Below are positions 8,137 to 16,257 of a stretch of DNA of 40,939 nucleotides, piece after piece; position 1 is the first letter of the stretch, and every line of letters starts with the position of its first letter. This stretch comes from CBDAQR01 sp965199055 (GTDB lineage Bacteria; Pseudomonadota; Gammaproteobacteria; Pseudomonadales; Halieaceae): contig CBDAQR010000007.1 of NCBI GenBank assembly GCA_965199055.1, positions 1 through 40,939 of the forward strand, read 5' to 3'. Below the pieces are notes generated by a model. The model had not been told where the DNA came from, did not search any database, and worked only from the letters and a program-made list of their open reading frames with translations. The position numbers and the translations under genes were made by a program.

Positions 8137-8202
8137 GACGAAAGCCGTTGCCACTGGCGCGACCTGTTGCTAAGGCGTGGTCGCGGTCGGAGAGATTTCA
8201 AA

Positions 8203-10431
8203 ATGACACATGTTTCAAACAGTCCTGTTTCGCGTATACTCAGATTTGTGCGCATTTTTTTTCTTAAAGGGCACGAGCGCCGCTTGATGAAAGCTGCCCG
8301 CCGTCAAGGTATGTTCGACCCGGTTTATTATCAGGGGGCGTACCCGCTCATCCATCCCCTGTTTCAACGGTTCCCATTGCGCCATTACATTGTGTATGGT
8401 GAGGCACGCGGATACCGACCCAACCCGGATTTCTCGCCACATGATTATCTCAAATTTAATCCGGATATCGCGGCATTGGGGATCTCGCCGCTGCTGCACT
8501 GGGCCACCCAGGGCCACAAGGAAGACCGCATCCATAAGGAGTTGCCAAAGGTTGAAGATCTGCCTGCAGTGATGAAGCCCGTGCTGGGGATCGACCCGAC
8601 CCGTGGAAAGTCCCGGGTAGCCGTTGTGATGCATGTCTATTATCCCGATCTGTGGCCGGAAATTGCCGAAACCCTGCGTCGGCTGACGATCGATTTCGAC
8701 CTTTTTGTCACGCTGACCTATCGCGGCGAGGAGACCGAGGAGCTTGCCGAGGAAATTCGGAGCGAATTTCCCGAAGCCAGAGTGGTGCCGATGCAGAACA
8801 GGGGACGTGATATCCTGCCATTTTTGGAACTGGTGAATGCAAATGCGCTGGATGGGTACGATGCGGTTTGCAAGATTCACACCAAAAAATCACCACATCG
8901 CGAAGACGGCGATGTCTGGCGGCGGCACCTGATCAACGATATCTTGCCCGAAGACGGGCTTGAAGCGCTGCTGGAGCGGTTTATTGATGATCCGCGGCTG
9001 GCCTTCTGGTTGGCGGACGGACAGCGTTTTAACGATACCAAATGGTGGGGGTCTAACCTCGAAGTTACGCGTCATATCCTGCGGCGTATTGAGGTCGAGA
9101 TCGATGAATCAGTGTTGGATTTTCCGGCCGGGTCTATCTATTGGCTCAAGCCGCTGATGGTCGGCATGCTGAAAAGCCTACATCTGACAGAGGACGCATT
9201 CGATATCGAGCAGGCGCAGGTCGATGGGACCGTGGCGCATGCGCTGGAAAGGGTTATGGGCTTTCTGGTTATGGCCAGCGGTCAGCGCATCGTGCAGACG
9301 ACTGAGCTGAAAGAACTTGAGCCTGCCCAGAACATTGCGCGCCCGGCTTATACCAGTACCTTTTATTTGCCGCAGTTCCACCCGATCCCCGAGAACGATG
9401 CCTGGTGGGGCAAGGGCTTTACCGAGTGGCGCGGCGTGGTTGCGGCCAAATCGAAATTTCCCGGACATGTGCAACCATATCTGCCGTCCGATTTGGGCTT
9501 TTACGATTTGCGTGCCCCCGAGGTTATGGCCACCCAGGCCGAGCTGGCCCGTCAGGCCGGGATCGACGCATTTTGTGTCTATCATTACTGGTTTGATGGA
9601 AAACGGGTGCTTGAAGCCCCTTTGAACAACCTGCTGAAACGCCCCGAAATCGATTTTCCGTTTTACCTGTGCTGGGCCAATGAAAGCTGGCGCCGCAATT
9701 GGGATGGTTTGTCTGGTACGGTTCTGCTGGAACAGACTTATGCGGACGGGTTCGAGAAAGCGCTTGTCGAAGACAGCCTGCCCTATATGCGCGATCCGCG
9801 GTATCAGCGTCCCGACGGGACGCGGCCTCGCTTCGTTATTTACCGTCCCGAGGATATGCCGGATCCGGCGGCCAGCGTAAAACGCCTGCGCGAAGCCTGG
9901 AGAGAGGCAGGGATCGGAGAGGTGGAGTTGGGCGCAGTCTGTTTCCATGTTAGTGGTGAAAACGAGGTCGATGCCGCCGATTTCGATTTCTGGATTGAAA
10001 TGCCGCCGCACGGCTTGGTCACGGGCGAGGACTTTTTGTTTGGGGGCACTCAAGGCAACCTGTTAGGCCGTCCGATGCCCGAGGCGTTTAAAGGGCTGGT
10101 TTATGATTACAACAAAGTGATCGCCAATTCCCGTGATCCCAAATATACCAACAGCCTGCCCGAGAACACGATCTGCGGCGTGATGCCCAGCTGGGACAAC
10201 ACCGCGCGCCGCGGCATGGAGGCCCATATAACCTATGGTGCCAACCCGGCCCGTTTTGCGTTCTGGTTGGATCGTATTCTTGCTGAACGGCTCGAAAGCT
10301 CGTACAGGCAGGAGCTTTTCATAAACGCTTGGAACGAATGGGCGGAAAAAGCGGTACTTGAGCCGAGCGCGCCTTTCGGCGATATGAACCTGAATGTGTT
10401 GAGTGCCGCTCTGGCAATCGCGAAGGAATAA
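8203..10431 (+). CDS. two-domain glycosyltransferase: RgpF-like rhamnan synthesis domain plus WbsX domain
   Basis: A 742-aa polysaccharide-assembly enzyme. Residues about 30-110 hold two copies of a short module (FDPVYY..., then FSPHDYLKFNPDI...SPLLHW) also found in two other proteins of this plasmid. Residues about 135-370 match the rhamnan synthesis F family (VAVVMHVYYPDLW, QNRGRDILPFL, KIHTKKS). Residues about 380-735 match the WbsX glycosyltransferase family (YLPQFHPIPENDAWWGKGFTEW, CWANESWRRNWDG, INAWNEWAE). The ATG at 8203 has a GGAGAG site 9 nt upstream, so a longer TTG-started reading is not used. A sulfotransferase follows 7 nt later. Exact sugar and linkage are unknown. Confidence 0.88.
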   Translation: MTHVSNSPVSRILRFVRIFFLKGHERRLMKAARRQGMFDPVYYQGAYPLIHPLFQRFPLRHYIVYGEARGYRPNPDFSPHDYLKFNPDIAALGISPLLHWATQGHKEDRIHKELPKVEDLPAVMKPVLGIDPTRGKSRVAVVMHVYYPDLWPEIAETLRRLTIDFDLFVTLTYRGEETEELAEEIRSEFPEARVVPMQNRGRDILPFLELVNANALDGYDAVCKIHTKKSPHREDGDVWRRHLINDILPEDGLEALLERFIDDPRLAFWLADGQRFNDTKWWGSNLEVTRHILRRIEVEIDESVLDFPAGSIYWLKPLMVGMLKSLHLTEDAFDIEQAQVDGTVAHALERVMGFLVMASGQRIVQTTELKELEPAQNIARPAYTSTFYLPQFHPIPENDAWWGKGFTEWRGVVAAKSKFPGHVQPYLPSDLGFYDLRAPEVMATQAELARQAGIDAFCVYHYWFDGKRVLEAPLNNLLKRPEIDFPFYLCWANESWRRNWDGLSGTVLLEQTYADGFEKALVEDSLPYMRDPRYQRPDGTRPRFVIYRPEDMPDPAASVKRLREAWREAGIGEVELGAVCFHVSGENEVDAADFDFWIEMPPHGLVTGEDFLFGGTQGNLLGRPMPEAFKGLVYDYNKVIANSRDPKYTNSLPENTICGVMPSWDNTARRGMEAHITYGANPARFAFWLDRILAERLESSYRQELFINAWNEWAEKAVLEPSAPFGDMNLNVLSAALAIAKE

Positions 10432-10438
10432 GACTGCT

Positions 10439-11437
10439 GTGTCCAAAGTTGTACTACATATCGGAACTCACAAGACCGCAACGACCACGATACAAAATAC
10501 ATTCTGGAGCAATTCCGATCTCTTGCGTGGTCATGGGATCATCTACCCGCGCTTGAGCACACGTCCTAATGTAACAGGGCACCACGGGTTGGTATGTGAC
10601 TGGGCCCAGCTTCCTGAGGTTTACCGTCTGCCGCAAGGCAGCCGCGATGACTTAAAGAAATTGTCCGACCAATATAGCGATGGCGACAATCTGGTGTTCC
10701 TGAGCAGCGAGGAATTCTCAAGAGGGAACCCCGGACGCACAACGGATTTTGTCGAATTGCGCGAACTCCTGAGCGGTTTTGATGAAATTCAGGTCGTGTG
10801 CACGCTGCGGACACAGTGGCAATTCCTGCAGTCCGTTTATCTGGAAATGTCCAAGTATCATAATCCAAGACGGCCGCCGAGCCTCGTCAAACCCGTCATC
10901 TCGACCGGTATGTTCGAGGGGCTGTATGTCGATTACAACCTGTTGCTGGATCGCCTGCTCACAGCATTCTCTCTTAATGAAATCCGCTTTTTCGATTTCA
11001 GCACCATTCGCCGTACGGAAGGCGGTGTGATCGGGCACTTCCTAAATTTCCTGGACAGTAATTTGACCGTTGCTGATCTCGAACCCATCAATGAGGGGGC
11101 ATCGAATGCCTCTCCGATGCCGATGGCCAGTTGGTGTGCCAATATCCTTTCAGAGCCACATGTCGCGCCGGAATGGCTGGTAAAGAAGATAGAGCGCGCA
11201 ATTTACGACGAATACGGCGAAGACGTGAGCTCTTGCCTGTTCACCCGGGAAGAGTTCCTGCAGCTCAAGACCCATTTTGAAGCAAGAAATGCAGAGTTGA
11301 GCGCACGGTGTGACGAAAGTCGGCCGGATTTTCGTATTTCCGAGGCCAGGAGTGAAGGCCTGACCCTGTTTCGCAATCAAACCAGTGCCACCCTATGGAT
11401 GCGTACGGCGCGGGGCCTGCTCCGGGATCGTCTCTGA
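10439..11437 (+). CDS. sulfotransferase family protein
   Basis: Probable PAPS-dependent carbohydrate sulfotransferase (332 aa). The 5'-phosphosulfate-binding loop is at the very N-terminus (LHIGTHKTATTTIQ), and a 3'-phosphate-binding segment follows (VVCTLRTQWQFLQSVYLEMS). The start is a GTG at 10439, 7 nt after the glycosyltransferase stop; AAGGA at the end of that gene is the ribosome binding site. The pair is therefore one transcription unit in which a sugar is added and then probably sulfated. Substrate is unknown. Confidence 0.85.
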   Translation: MSKVVLHIGTHKTATTTIQNTFWSNSDLLRGHGIIYPRLSTRPNVTGHHGLVCDWAQLPEVYRLPQGSRDDLKKLSDQYSDGDNLVFLSSEEFSRGNPGRTTDFVELRELLSGFDEIQVVCTLRTQWQFLQSVYLEMSKYHNPRRPPSLVKPVISTGMFEGLYVDYNLLLDRLLTAFSLNEIRFFDFSTIRRTEGGVIGHFLNFLDSNLTVADLEPINEGASNASPMPMASWCANILSEPHVAPEWLVKKIERAIYDEYGEDVSSCLFTREEFLQLKTHFEARNAELSARCDESRPDFRISEARSEGLTLFRNQTSATLWMRTARGLLRDRL

Positions 11438-11490
11438 CACACGTGCCTTGTGTGCCGTTTCACGGTTTAGCAATTGCCAGACCTCATACT

Positions 11491-11512
11491 GTTCCTGGTG
11501 AGAACCAGGAAC
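11491..11512. repeat. perfect inverted repeat upstream of the NIDO-RTX gene
   Basis: Nine-base arms GTTCCTGGT and ACCAGGAAC are separated by GAGA, and ACCAGGAAA follows as a further partial copy of the right arm. It lies 14 bp before the ATG of the RTX gene at 11526. There is no T-run, so it is not a classical terminator; an operator or a translation-controlling hairpin is more likely. Confidence 0.5.
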
Positions 11513-11525
11513 CAGGAAAGAGGCG

Positions 11526-12959
11526 ATGGAGGTATCAGGCAGCGGTGCGATCACGTTCGGGCTTGGCGGGACCATCGGGCTTGGCGAGACAGAGTTGCCG
11601 CGCAGTGATGATGGTGGAGTGCAGGTGGACCTGTCGACGGTGTTCGAGCACGGTCTGAATTTTCTGGGCACCACATATGCCGCAGAAGACGTCTATCTCA
11701 ACACAAACGGTACCCTGTCTTTTGGCCGTGCGTTTGAGGCCTTTCCAACGGTGGAAAACCTGGACCCGGGACGTGATCTGATTGCGCCCTTCTGGGGGGA
11801 TGTGGATACGCGGTTGGACGGCGAAGGCAGTGAAAGCGGCGGCATCTGGGTTGATCTGGACACGGTTGGCGACGTGGTCACCGTGACCTGGTACCAGGTC
11901 GGCGTCTATCGCCGCAATGCAGATGTCGTGAATACGTTCCAACTTCAGCTCTATGACCGGGGCGGTGGAGATTTCGATATCGTGTTTCGATACCAGGATA
12001 TCGATTGGGTTCGGGGCACCGGAACCGGGGATGACGGTGCACGTGCGGGTCTTGCAGGGCCGGATCTGTCGGGAGGCGCTTGGATCGCGTCTGACGATCC
12101 CCAAGGTTTGCTGGGGTTGCCAACAGAGGCAGGCAATACCGGTGTTGCGGGGCTTTGGGTCTATGAAATGCGTGGGGGCGTTGTAACGGGCACGGTGCAG
12201 GACAGCGGGCAGAACCAGCGCGGGTCGGACGGCGCGGATACCCTGACCGGTACGGCCTTCGCAGATCAGTTGGACGGACAGGGAGGCGGCGACCTCCTGT
12301 CCGGTCTGAACGGCAACGATACGCTTCTGGGCGGGGCAGGGGATGACGGCCTTTGGGGCGGCAATGGTACCGACACGTTGATCGGTGGGGCCGGCAATGA
12401 CACGCTGATCGGCGGGGAGGATACCGGGGATTTGCGCGATGTGCTTTATGGCGGTGACGGGGATGACAGCGCGCATGGTGGATACGGAAATGATGAGTTG
12501 CGTGGAGACGGCGGCAACGACTCGATGGAGGGCGGGTTCGGGGTTGATACGCTGATCGGTGGTGATGGCCATGACGTTTTGACCGGGTCTGCGTGGTCAG
12601 ATCTGATTTTCGGCGGCGCTGGCGACGATTTTATCAATGGTGGTTTTGGATTTGACCGGGTGAATGGCGGGGCAGGGGCCGACCGGTTCTACCATGTTGG
12701 TGTCGCGGACCATGGCAGTGACTGGATCCAGGATTATGTCGCTGCACAGGGGGATGTGCTGTTTTTTGGCGGCGCCGGACAACCTGACGATTTCCTTGTG
12801 CAACAAGCCTTAACACCAGACGCCGGGAATGCGCTCACGCCAGAGGTTTTTGTCACCCATATCCCGAGCAATACCCTCCTGTGGGCGTTGGTCGATGGGA
12901 GCCTGCAAACAAGTTTGAACCTGCAAATCGGAAGCGACGTGTTTGACTTGTTGGCGTAA
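11526..12959 (+). CDS. secreted calcium-binding RTX protein with nidogen-like domain
   Basis: A 477-aa protein without a signal peptide. Residues about 20-215 resemble the extracellular nidogen-like (NIDO) domain: APFWGDVDTR, VTVTWYQVGVY, NTFQLQLYDRGGGDFDIVFR. Residues about 235-390 are glycine/aspartate-rich nonapeptide repeats (GGAGDD, GGAGND) of the calcium-binding RTX type. The C-terminal 50 residues (EVFVTHIPSNTLLWALVDGS...FDLLA) match the end of the RTX gene at 20477 and probably form a type I secretion signal. No type I ABC transporter or adaptor is in the window, so export would use one encoded elsewhere. A role as an adhesin or matrix protein is inferred. Confidence 0.88.
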   Translation: MEVSGSGAITFGLGGTIGLGETELPRSDDGGVQVDLSTVFEHGLNFLGTTYAAEDVYLNTNGTLSFGRAFEAFPTVENLDPGRDLIAPFWGDVDTRLDGEGSESGGIWVDLDTVGDVVTVTWYQVGVYRRNADVVNTFQLQLYDRGGGDFDIVFRYQDIDWVRGTGTGDDGARAGLAGPDLSGGAWIASDDPQGLLGLPTEAGNTGVAGLWVYEMRGGVVTGTVQDSGQNQRGSDGADTLTGTAFADQLDGQGGGDLLSGLNGNDTLLGGAGDDGLWGGNGTDTLIGGAGNDTLIGGEDTGDLRDVLYGGDGDDSAHGGYGNDELRGDGGNDSMEGGFGVDTLIGGDGHDVLTGSAWSDLIFGGAGDDFINGGFGFDRVNGGAGADRFYHVGVADHGSDWIQDYVAAQGDVLFFGGAGQPDDFLVQQALTPDAGNALTPEVFVTHIPSNTLLWALVDGSLQTSLNLQIGSDVFDLLA

Positions 12960-13009
12960 AACAGACTCTAATAAAGCCTCTGCTGTATGAACCGGCCCCT
13001 TGGATGGCA

Positions 13010-13879
13010 TCAGAACAGAAAATCATCCGGGTCCCAGTCGGTCACCTCGATCGGTCGGCCATTGGCGGTATCGATCCGAACCTCTTCCGCGCGCCACCGG
13101 ATTATAGCCCCGGTTTCGCTGCGCTGGATGTGCAGCGCAGATAGATCATACACCATGCCCCAGTCGTCGAGATGCAACCGGTCGATCCCGGGTTCGAAAT
13201 CGCGGATGATATCCTGCTGTCCATCAGCGGTAAAGACAAAGACATCCGCGCGCCCTCCGCCAAACAATACATCTGCCCCTGTCCCGGCGATCAGCGTATC
13301 TTCTCCGGCCCCCCCCAGAAGCGTGTCATTCCCGGAATAGGCCTGCAGAATATCATCGCCTGCCCCGCCGTTCAGCTGATCCGATCCAGCGCTGCCACCG
13401 ACATGAACACCCAACTGATCGAGCGGCAACACCAGCTGAGCCAGCCCGGCGCCCTGGTCACTACCTGCGACGAGGATCTGAACTTCGTTGTCCAGTGCCA
13501 CGGCTTCTAAAGACAGTATCGGGCCCAGGTCCCAGGCTGTGTCCTGGGCCAGGCTCTGATGGTGAAACAAGATGCCGCCGGGCAGGAGCTCGAAGATTGA
13601 AACCCCGGCGTCCGATCCTCCGGTGACCACGAAACTGCGCCCACCGGCCTCGAAGCTGGTAAGTGTGGTGGCGTCGTCGAAACGGGTGTCGCGGGTGTCG
13701 TGCACGATATCGCTGACAAAGAAGACCCCCATCGGGTTCAGCCGGACCGCAACCAGGGCGCTGGCCCCGGCCGACACCCCGATCACATAGCTTTGCCCGC
13801 CTCCGGTCAGGGGGATGATTGTGTCGAGCCCATCAACCCAAAGCCCATCCGCGGGGGCTAGCATATAGGTGAATTCCAA
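13010..13879 (-). CDS. RTX calcium-binding protein with beta-propeller-like N-terminal half
   Basis: Faces the NIDO-RTX gene tail to tail with 50 bp between. The N-terminal part repeats a motif of the type 'property name, GG-S-Y/F-V-V-G, then L-V-x-L' (GGGQSYVIGVSAG, AGGRSFVVTGG, NEVQILVAG), which suggests beta-propeller blades. It is followed by a short RTX block (GGAGDDILQAYSGNDTLLGG) and a conserved C-terminal region (FVFTADGQQDIIRDFEPGID). The start is uncertain: an ATG-started reading from 14026 adds about 49 residues that do not look like protein, so the TTG at 13879 just before the conserved EFTYMLAPADG is preferred; ATG 13864 is another option. Probably a type I secretion substrate. 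Confidence 0.75.
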   Translation of the reverse strand: MEFTYMLAPADGLWVDGLDTIIPLTGGGQSYVIGVSAGASALVAVRLNPMGVFFVSDIVHDTRDTRFDDATTLTSFEAGGRSFVVTGGSDAGVSIFELLPGGILFHHQSLAQDTAWDLGPILSLEAVALDNEVQILVAGSDQGAGLAQLVLPLDQLGVHVGGSAGSDQLNGGAGDDILQAYSGNDTLLGGAGEDTLIAGTGADVLFGGGRADVFVFTADGQQDIIRDFEPGIDRLHLDDWGMVYDLSALHIQRSETGAIIRWRAEEVRIDTANGRPIEVTDWDPDDFLF

Positions 13880-14250
13880 CTGGCCCCCATCATTCAGTCT
13901 TTTGTCAGGTCGTTTGCGGCGCTGGAACACTGTTAATATTCGGGCATTATCGGCGTCTGAGCACCGTTTGACGCCGGAAAACCAGACCCTGTTACGCCTG
14001 TTTGGCACAGGTCGGAACGGCAGCATGCGGGAGCGGATCAGGATGTTGCGCCATACGCGTGTGTTCCGCCAGGGGCTTGAAGGACGATTGTCTTTGTATG
14101 CTGCGGCGCTTCTGCGGCGCCTTTAGTCAGGTGTCGGGGACGCTGCGGCTTCTTAATAATCGGTTACCAGAGGGAGCGTTGCGGTAAGTCGGAAGCGATG
14201 GTTCCCGGTTAAACCTCGTTCTGTTTCACAGCACGCGGAGCCGCCAATCG
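13880..14250. other. gap between divergent RTX and DUF2793 genes
   Basis: About 370 bp with no convincing gene on either strand. It must hold the promoter of the tail-fibre-like cassette and of the leftward RTX gene. No operator, RNA gene or repeat was recognised. Confidence 0.4.
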
Positions 14251-15615
14251 ATGTCCGAGATTTCCCCACGTCTGGACCTGCCTTACCTGCAGGCAAACCA
14301 GGCTCAGAAACACGTCACCCATAATGACGCGCTACAGCGGCTGGACGCGCTGTGCCAACTGACGGTGAAGGCCTTCGATGCAACGGATCCTCCGGCCCTG
14401 CCCGAGGACGGAGACTGTTACGCCCTTGGCGCGTTTCCGACCGGGCCGTGGGCCGGGTACGCGCGTCACCTGGCGTATTGGCAGGGAACTGCCTGGCTGT
14501 TTCTGAACCCGCAACCCGGCTGGCGTGCCTGGGGCGCAGAGGACCAGAGGTTGCGCATCTGGCATGGCACGGATTGGGCAGATGTGGTGCCCGACGTGGT
14601 TGAACAGCTGGGTATCAACACCAGCGCCGACGCAACGAACCGCTTGGCTGTCGCGTCGGCGGCGACGCTGTTGAGCCATACAGGAGCCGGTCATCAGGTC
14701 AAAATCAACAAGGCTGCTGATACCGACACCGCGTCTTTGTTGTTTCAGTCTGACTGGACGGGCCATGCCGAGATGGGGCTGGCCGGAGATACGGCGTTTT
14801 CGATCAAGACCAGTGCCGATGGCAGCAACTGGATCACGGCCATGACCGCCGATCCCGCTGCCCAGGAAGTGACGCTGTCCGCCACGGCAGGGGCACAGGC
14901 CGTTCTGAATTCGGAGGCATTCGATATAAGTGTTCCGATCACGGGGTCGGCGGTGCAATCAGCGGCGCTCGATCCAACGCCGGGCAGGCTGATGCCGGTA
15001 GGGGCGTTCGGACTTGGGGCGCGAGCCCCGGAGATCACGGATCTGAACCTGACGAATAACACCATTGCGCCGGGGTTCTATTTTGCCAGCTCTTCGGCGG
15101 TTGGGGTGCCTGTGACCAGCGGGTGGTATTCCGTTCTTCATATGCGGCGTGCTGTTGGCGGAGGAGAGGTGCAGTTGGCCTTTCGCCAGTCGGTGGACGA
15201 ATTCTATATGCGCAGTCGGGGCACAGGCGCCTGGACGAACTGGACGCTTTTCTACAATCAGGAAACCGCGATCGGGAGTGTGAGCGAAACCGGTGGTACG
15301 CCGACAGGCGCCCTGGTTGAACGCGGAGAGAATGCCAACGGCCATTATGTTCGTTTTGCGGATGGTACCCAAATCTGCTGGGCGAGCCTGACAACTGTCG
15401 CGAGCGGGCCGCTGACCTGGACCTTTCCGGCAGCGTTTTCCGGAACGCCGGGGACGGACATTTCGCCCTCTGCAAGTGTTGTGTCGAATACTGTGTCGCG
15501 GATTACAAGCTTTGCCGATTTCACCCTGAATTCCCTCGATATTTACACGTGGACCACCGCCGGTGCGCAGACGGCGACGCCCGTTCGGGTGACTGCGACC
15601 GGGCGCTGGTTCTGA
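14251..15615 (+). CDS. DUF2793 tail-fibre/spike-like protein
   Basis: A 454-aa protein. Its N-terminal about 110 residues (SPRLDLPYLQANQAQKHVTH, ALGAFPTGPWAGYARHLAYW) are a clear DUF2793 domain, found in phage- and gene-transfer-agent-related adhesion proteins of Rhodobacterales. The C-terminal half contains a pyocin-knob-like segment (APGFYFASSSAVGVPVTSGW, then AWTNWTLFYNQET), as in tail fibres that touch cell-surface sugars, and a final beta-rich tip domain. No capsid, portal or sheath gene is nearby, so this is not a prophage. Two small genes that often travel with such fibres follow. Function here, for example adhesion or polysaccharide binding, is inferred. Confidence 0.8.
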   Translation: MSEISPRLDLPYLQANQAQKHVTHNDALQRLDALCQLTVKAFDATDPPALPEDGDCYALGAFPTGPWAGYARHLAYWQGTAWLFLNPQPGWRAWGAEDQRLRIWHGTDWADVVPDVVEQLGINTSADATNRLAVASAATLLSHTGAGHQVKINKAADTDTASLLFQSDWTGHAEMGLAGDTAFSIKTSADGSNWITAMTADPAAQEVTLSATAGAQAVLNSEAFDISVPITGSAVQSAALDPTPGRLMPVGAFGLGARAPEITDLNLTNNTIAPGFYFASSSAVGVPVTSGWYSVLHMRRAVGGGEVQLAFRQSVDEFYMRSRGTGAWTNWTLFYNQETAIGSVSETGGTPTGALVERGENANGHYVRFADGTQICWASLTTVASGPLTWTFPAAFSGTPGTDISPSASVVSNTVSRITSFADFTLNSLDIYTWTTAGAQTATPVRVTATGRWF

Positions 15616-15626
15616 AGGAGCGTCCA

Positions 15627-15965
15627 ATGAAACTGACATTTATACCACAGCGTCGCGATGACGGTCTGTCTCTGAGCCGTTCAGGGGATGTGTTGCGCAT
15701 CAATGGAGAAGACTTTGATTTTTCCGGGCTCCCGGATGGCTCGATTTTGCCTGGACCCGCGGTGGCGTGCGATTGGATTTCCGGAGAGGTTAGCCGGCGA
15801 CAGGGTGTCCTTCATATCCCTATTATTTTGCCGCTAGGTCCGAACCCATCCAAGGTCGCCTGTTTTCCGGTCGATATGATCCTGTCCGAAGACGGGCCCG
15901 TGATGTTGCCGGTTGGGGACGCGCCGGAAGTTTGCCAGAACCCGGAAGAGGGGAACGAGATATGA
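15627..15965 (+). CDS. small protein of tail-fibre cassette
   Basis: A 112-aa protein beginning MKLTFIPQRRDDGLSLSR, with the pattern 'GDVLRINGEDFDFSGLPDG' and 'HIPIILPLG' that is seen in small conserved genes behind fibre genes of Rhodobacterales phage-like elements. The ATG at 15627 has AAGGAG upstream and is preferred over a longer upstream reading. It starts 11 nt after the DUF2793 gene, and its stop overlaps the start of the next gene (ATGA), so the three genes form an operon. It may act as a fibre chaperone or attachment protein; this is not demonstrated. Confidence 0.75.
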   Translation: MKLTFIPQRRDDGLSLSRSGDVLRINGEDFDFSGLPDGSILPGPAVACDWISGEVSRRQGVLHIPIILPLGPNPSKVACFPVDMILSEDGPVMLPVGDAPEVCQNPEEGNEI

Positions 15966-16153
15966 GCAATGTTGATCTTTCGAAAGTGATCCCGCTGGGG
16001 GCGCGAGAGGCGGCCATTGCGACCGCGCAGGCGCGAAGCTATCTGGCCGAGACGGATTGGTATGTGGTCCGGGCCGCAGAGACAGGTGCGCCGGTCCCCG
16101 AAGAGATTTTGGCCGCGCGTGCAACCGCACGTGCCACAGCGGGCGCTTCGTAA
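15962..16153 (+). CDS. very small conserved protein of tail-fibre cassette
   Basis: A 63-aa protein (MSNVDLSKVIPLGAREAAIA...) rich in alanine, predicted largely helical, without signal peptide or membrane segment. Its start overlaps the preceding stop by four bases (ATGA), which implies translational coupling. The segment AETDWYVVRAAETGAPVPEE resembles phage tail proteins that carry a DWYV(I/V)R motif near a C-terminal proline-glutamate turn. The role is unknown. Confidence 0.7.
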   Translation: MSNVDLSKVIPLGAREAAIATAQARSYLAETDWYVVRAAETGAPVPEEILAARATARATAGAS

Positions 16154-16257
16154 CGGCGACAGGGTGTTTCAGCCCTGAAGAGACGCCGGTAATCTGTGGT
16201 AATCTGCGCGCCAAAGCCGGGCCCGGCCTGTCAAAAGGACGATAGGGGCCGACCGGA

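Noticed and set aside
7240..8154. 304-codon open frame antisense to kpsM
   Set aside because: It is rich in histidine, glutamine and arginine as typical for antisense of GC-rich coding sequence, and it covers a clear permease gene.
9178..10053. 291-codon open frame antisense to the WbsX domain
   Set aside because: The sense frame has strong WbsX motifs over the whole stretch.
11535..12572. 345-codon open frame antisense to the NIDO-RTX gene
   Set aside because: It arises from the repetitive GGC/GAC content of RTX repeats; the sense strand has domain matches and a ribosome binding site.
14251..16153. Prophage
   Set aside because: Only fibre-type genes are present; no terminase, portal, capsid, integrase or lysis gene was found in the circle.
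16216..16227. GCCGGGCCCGGC palindrome between the fibre cassette and fcl
   Set aside because: Short GC-only palindromes are common in this composition, and there is no T-run for a terminator.
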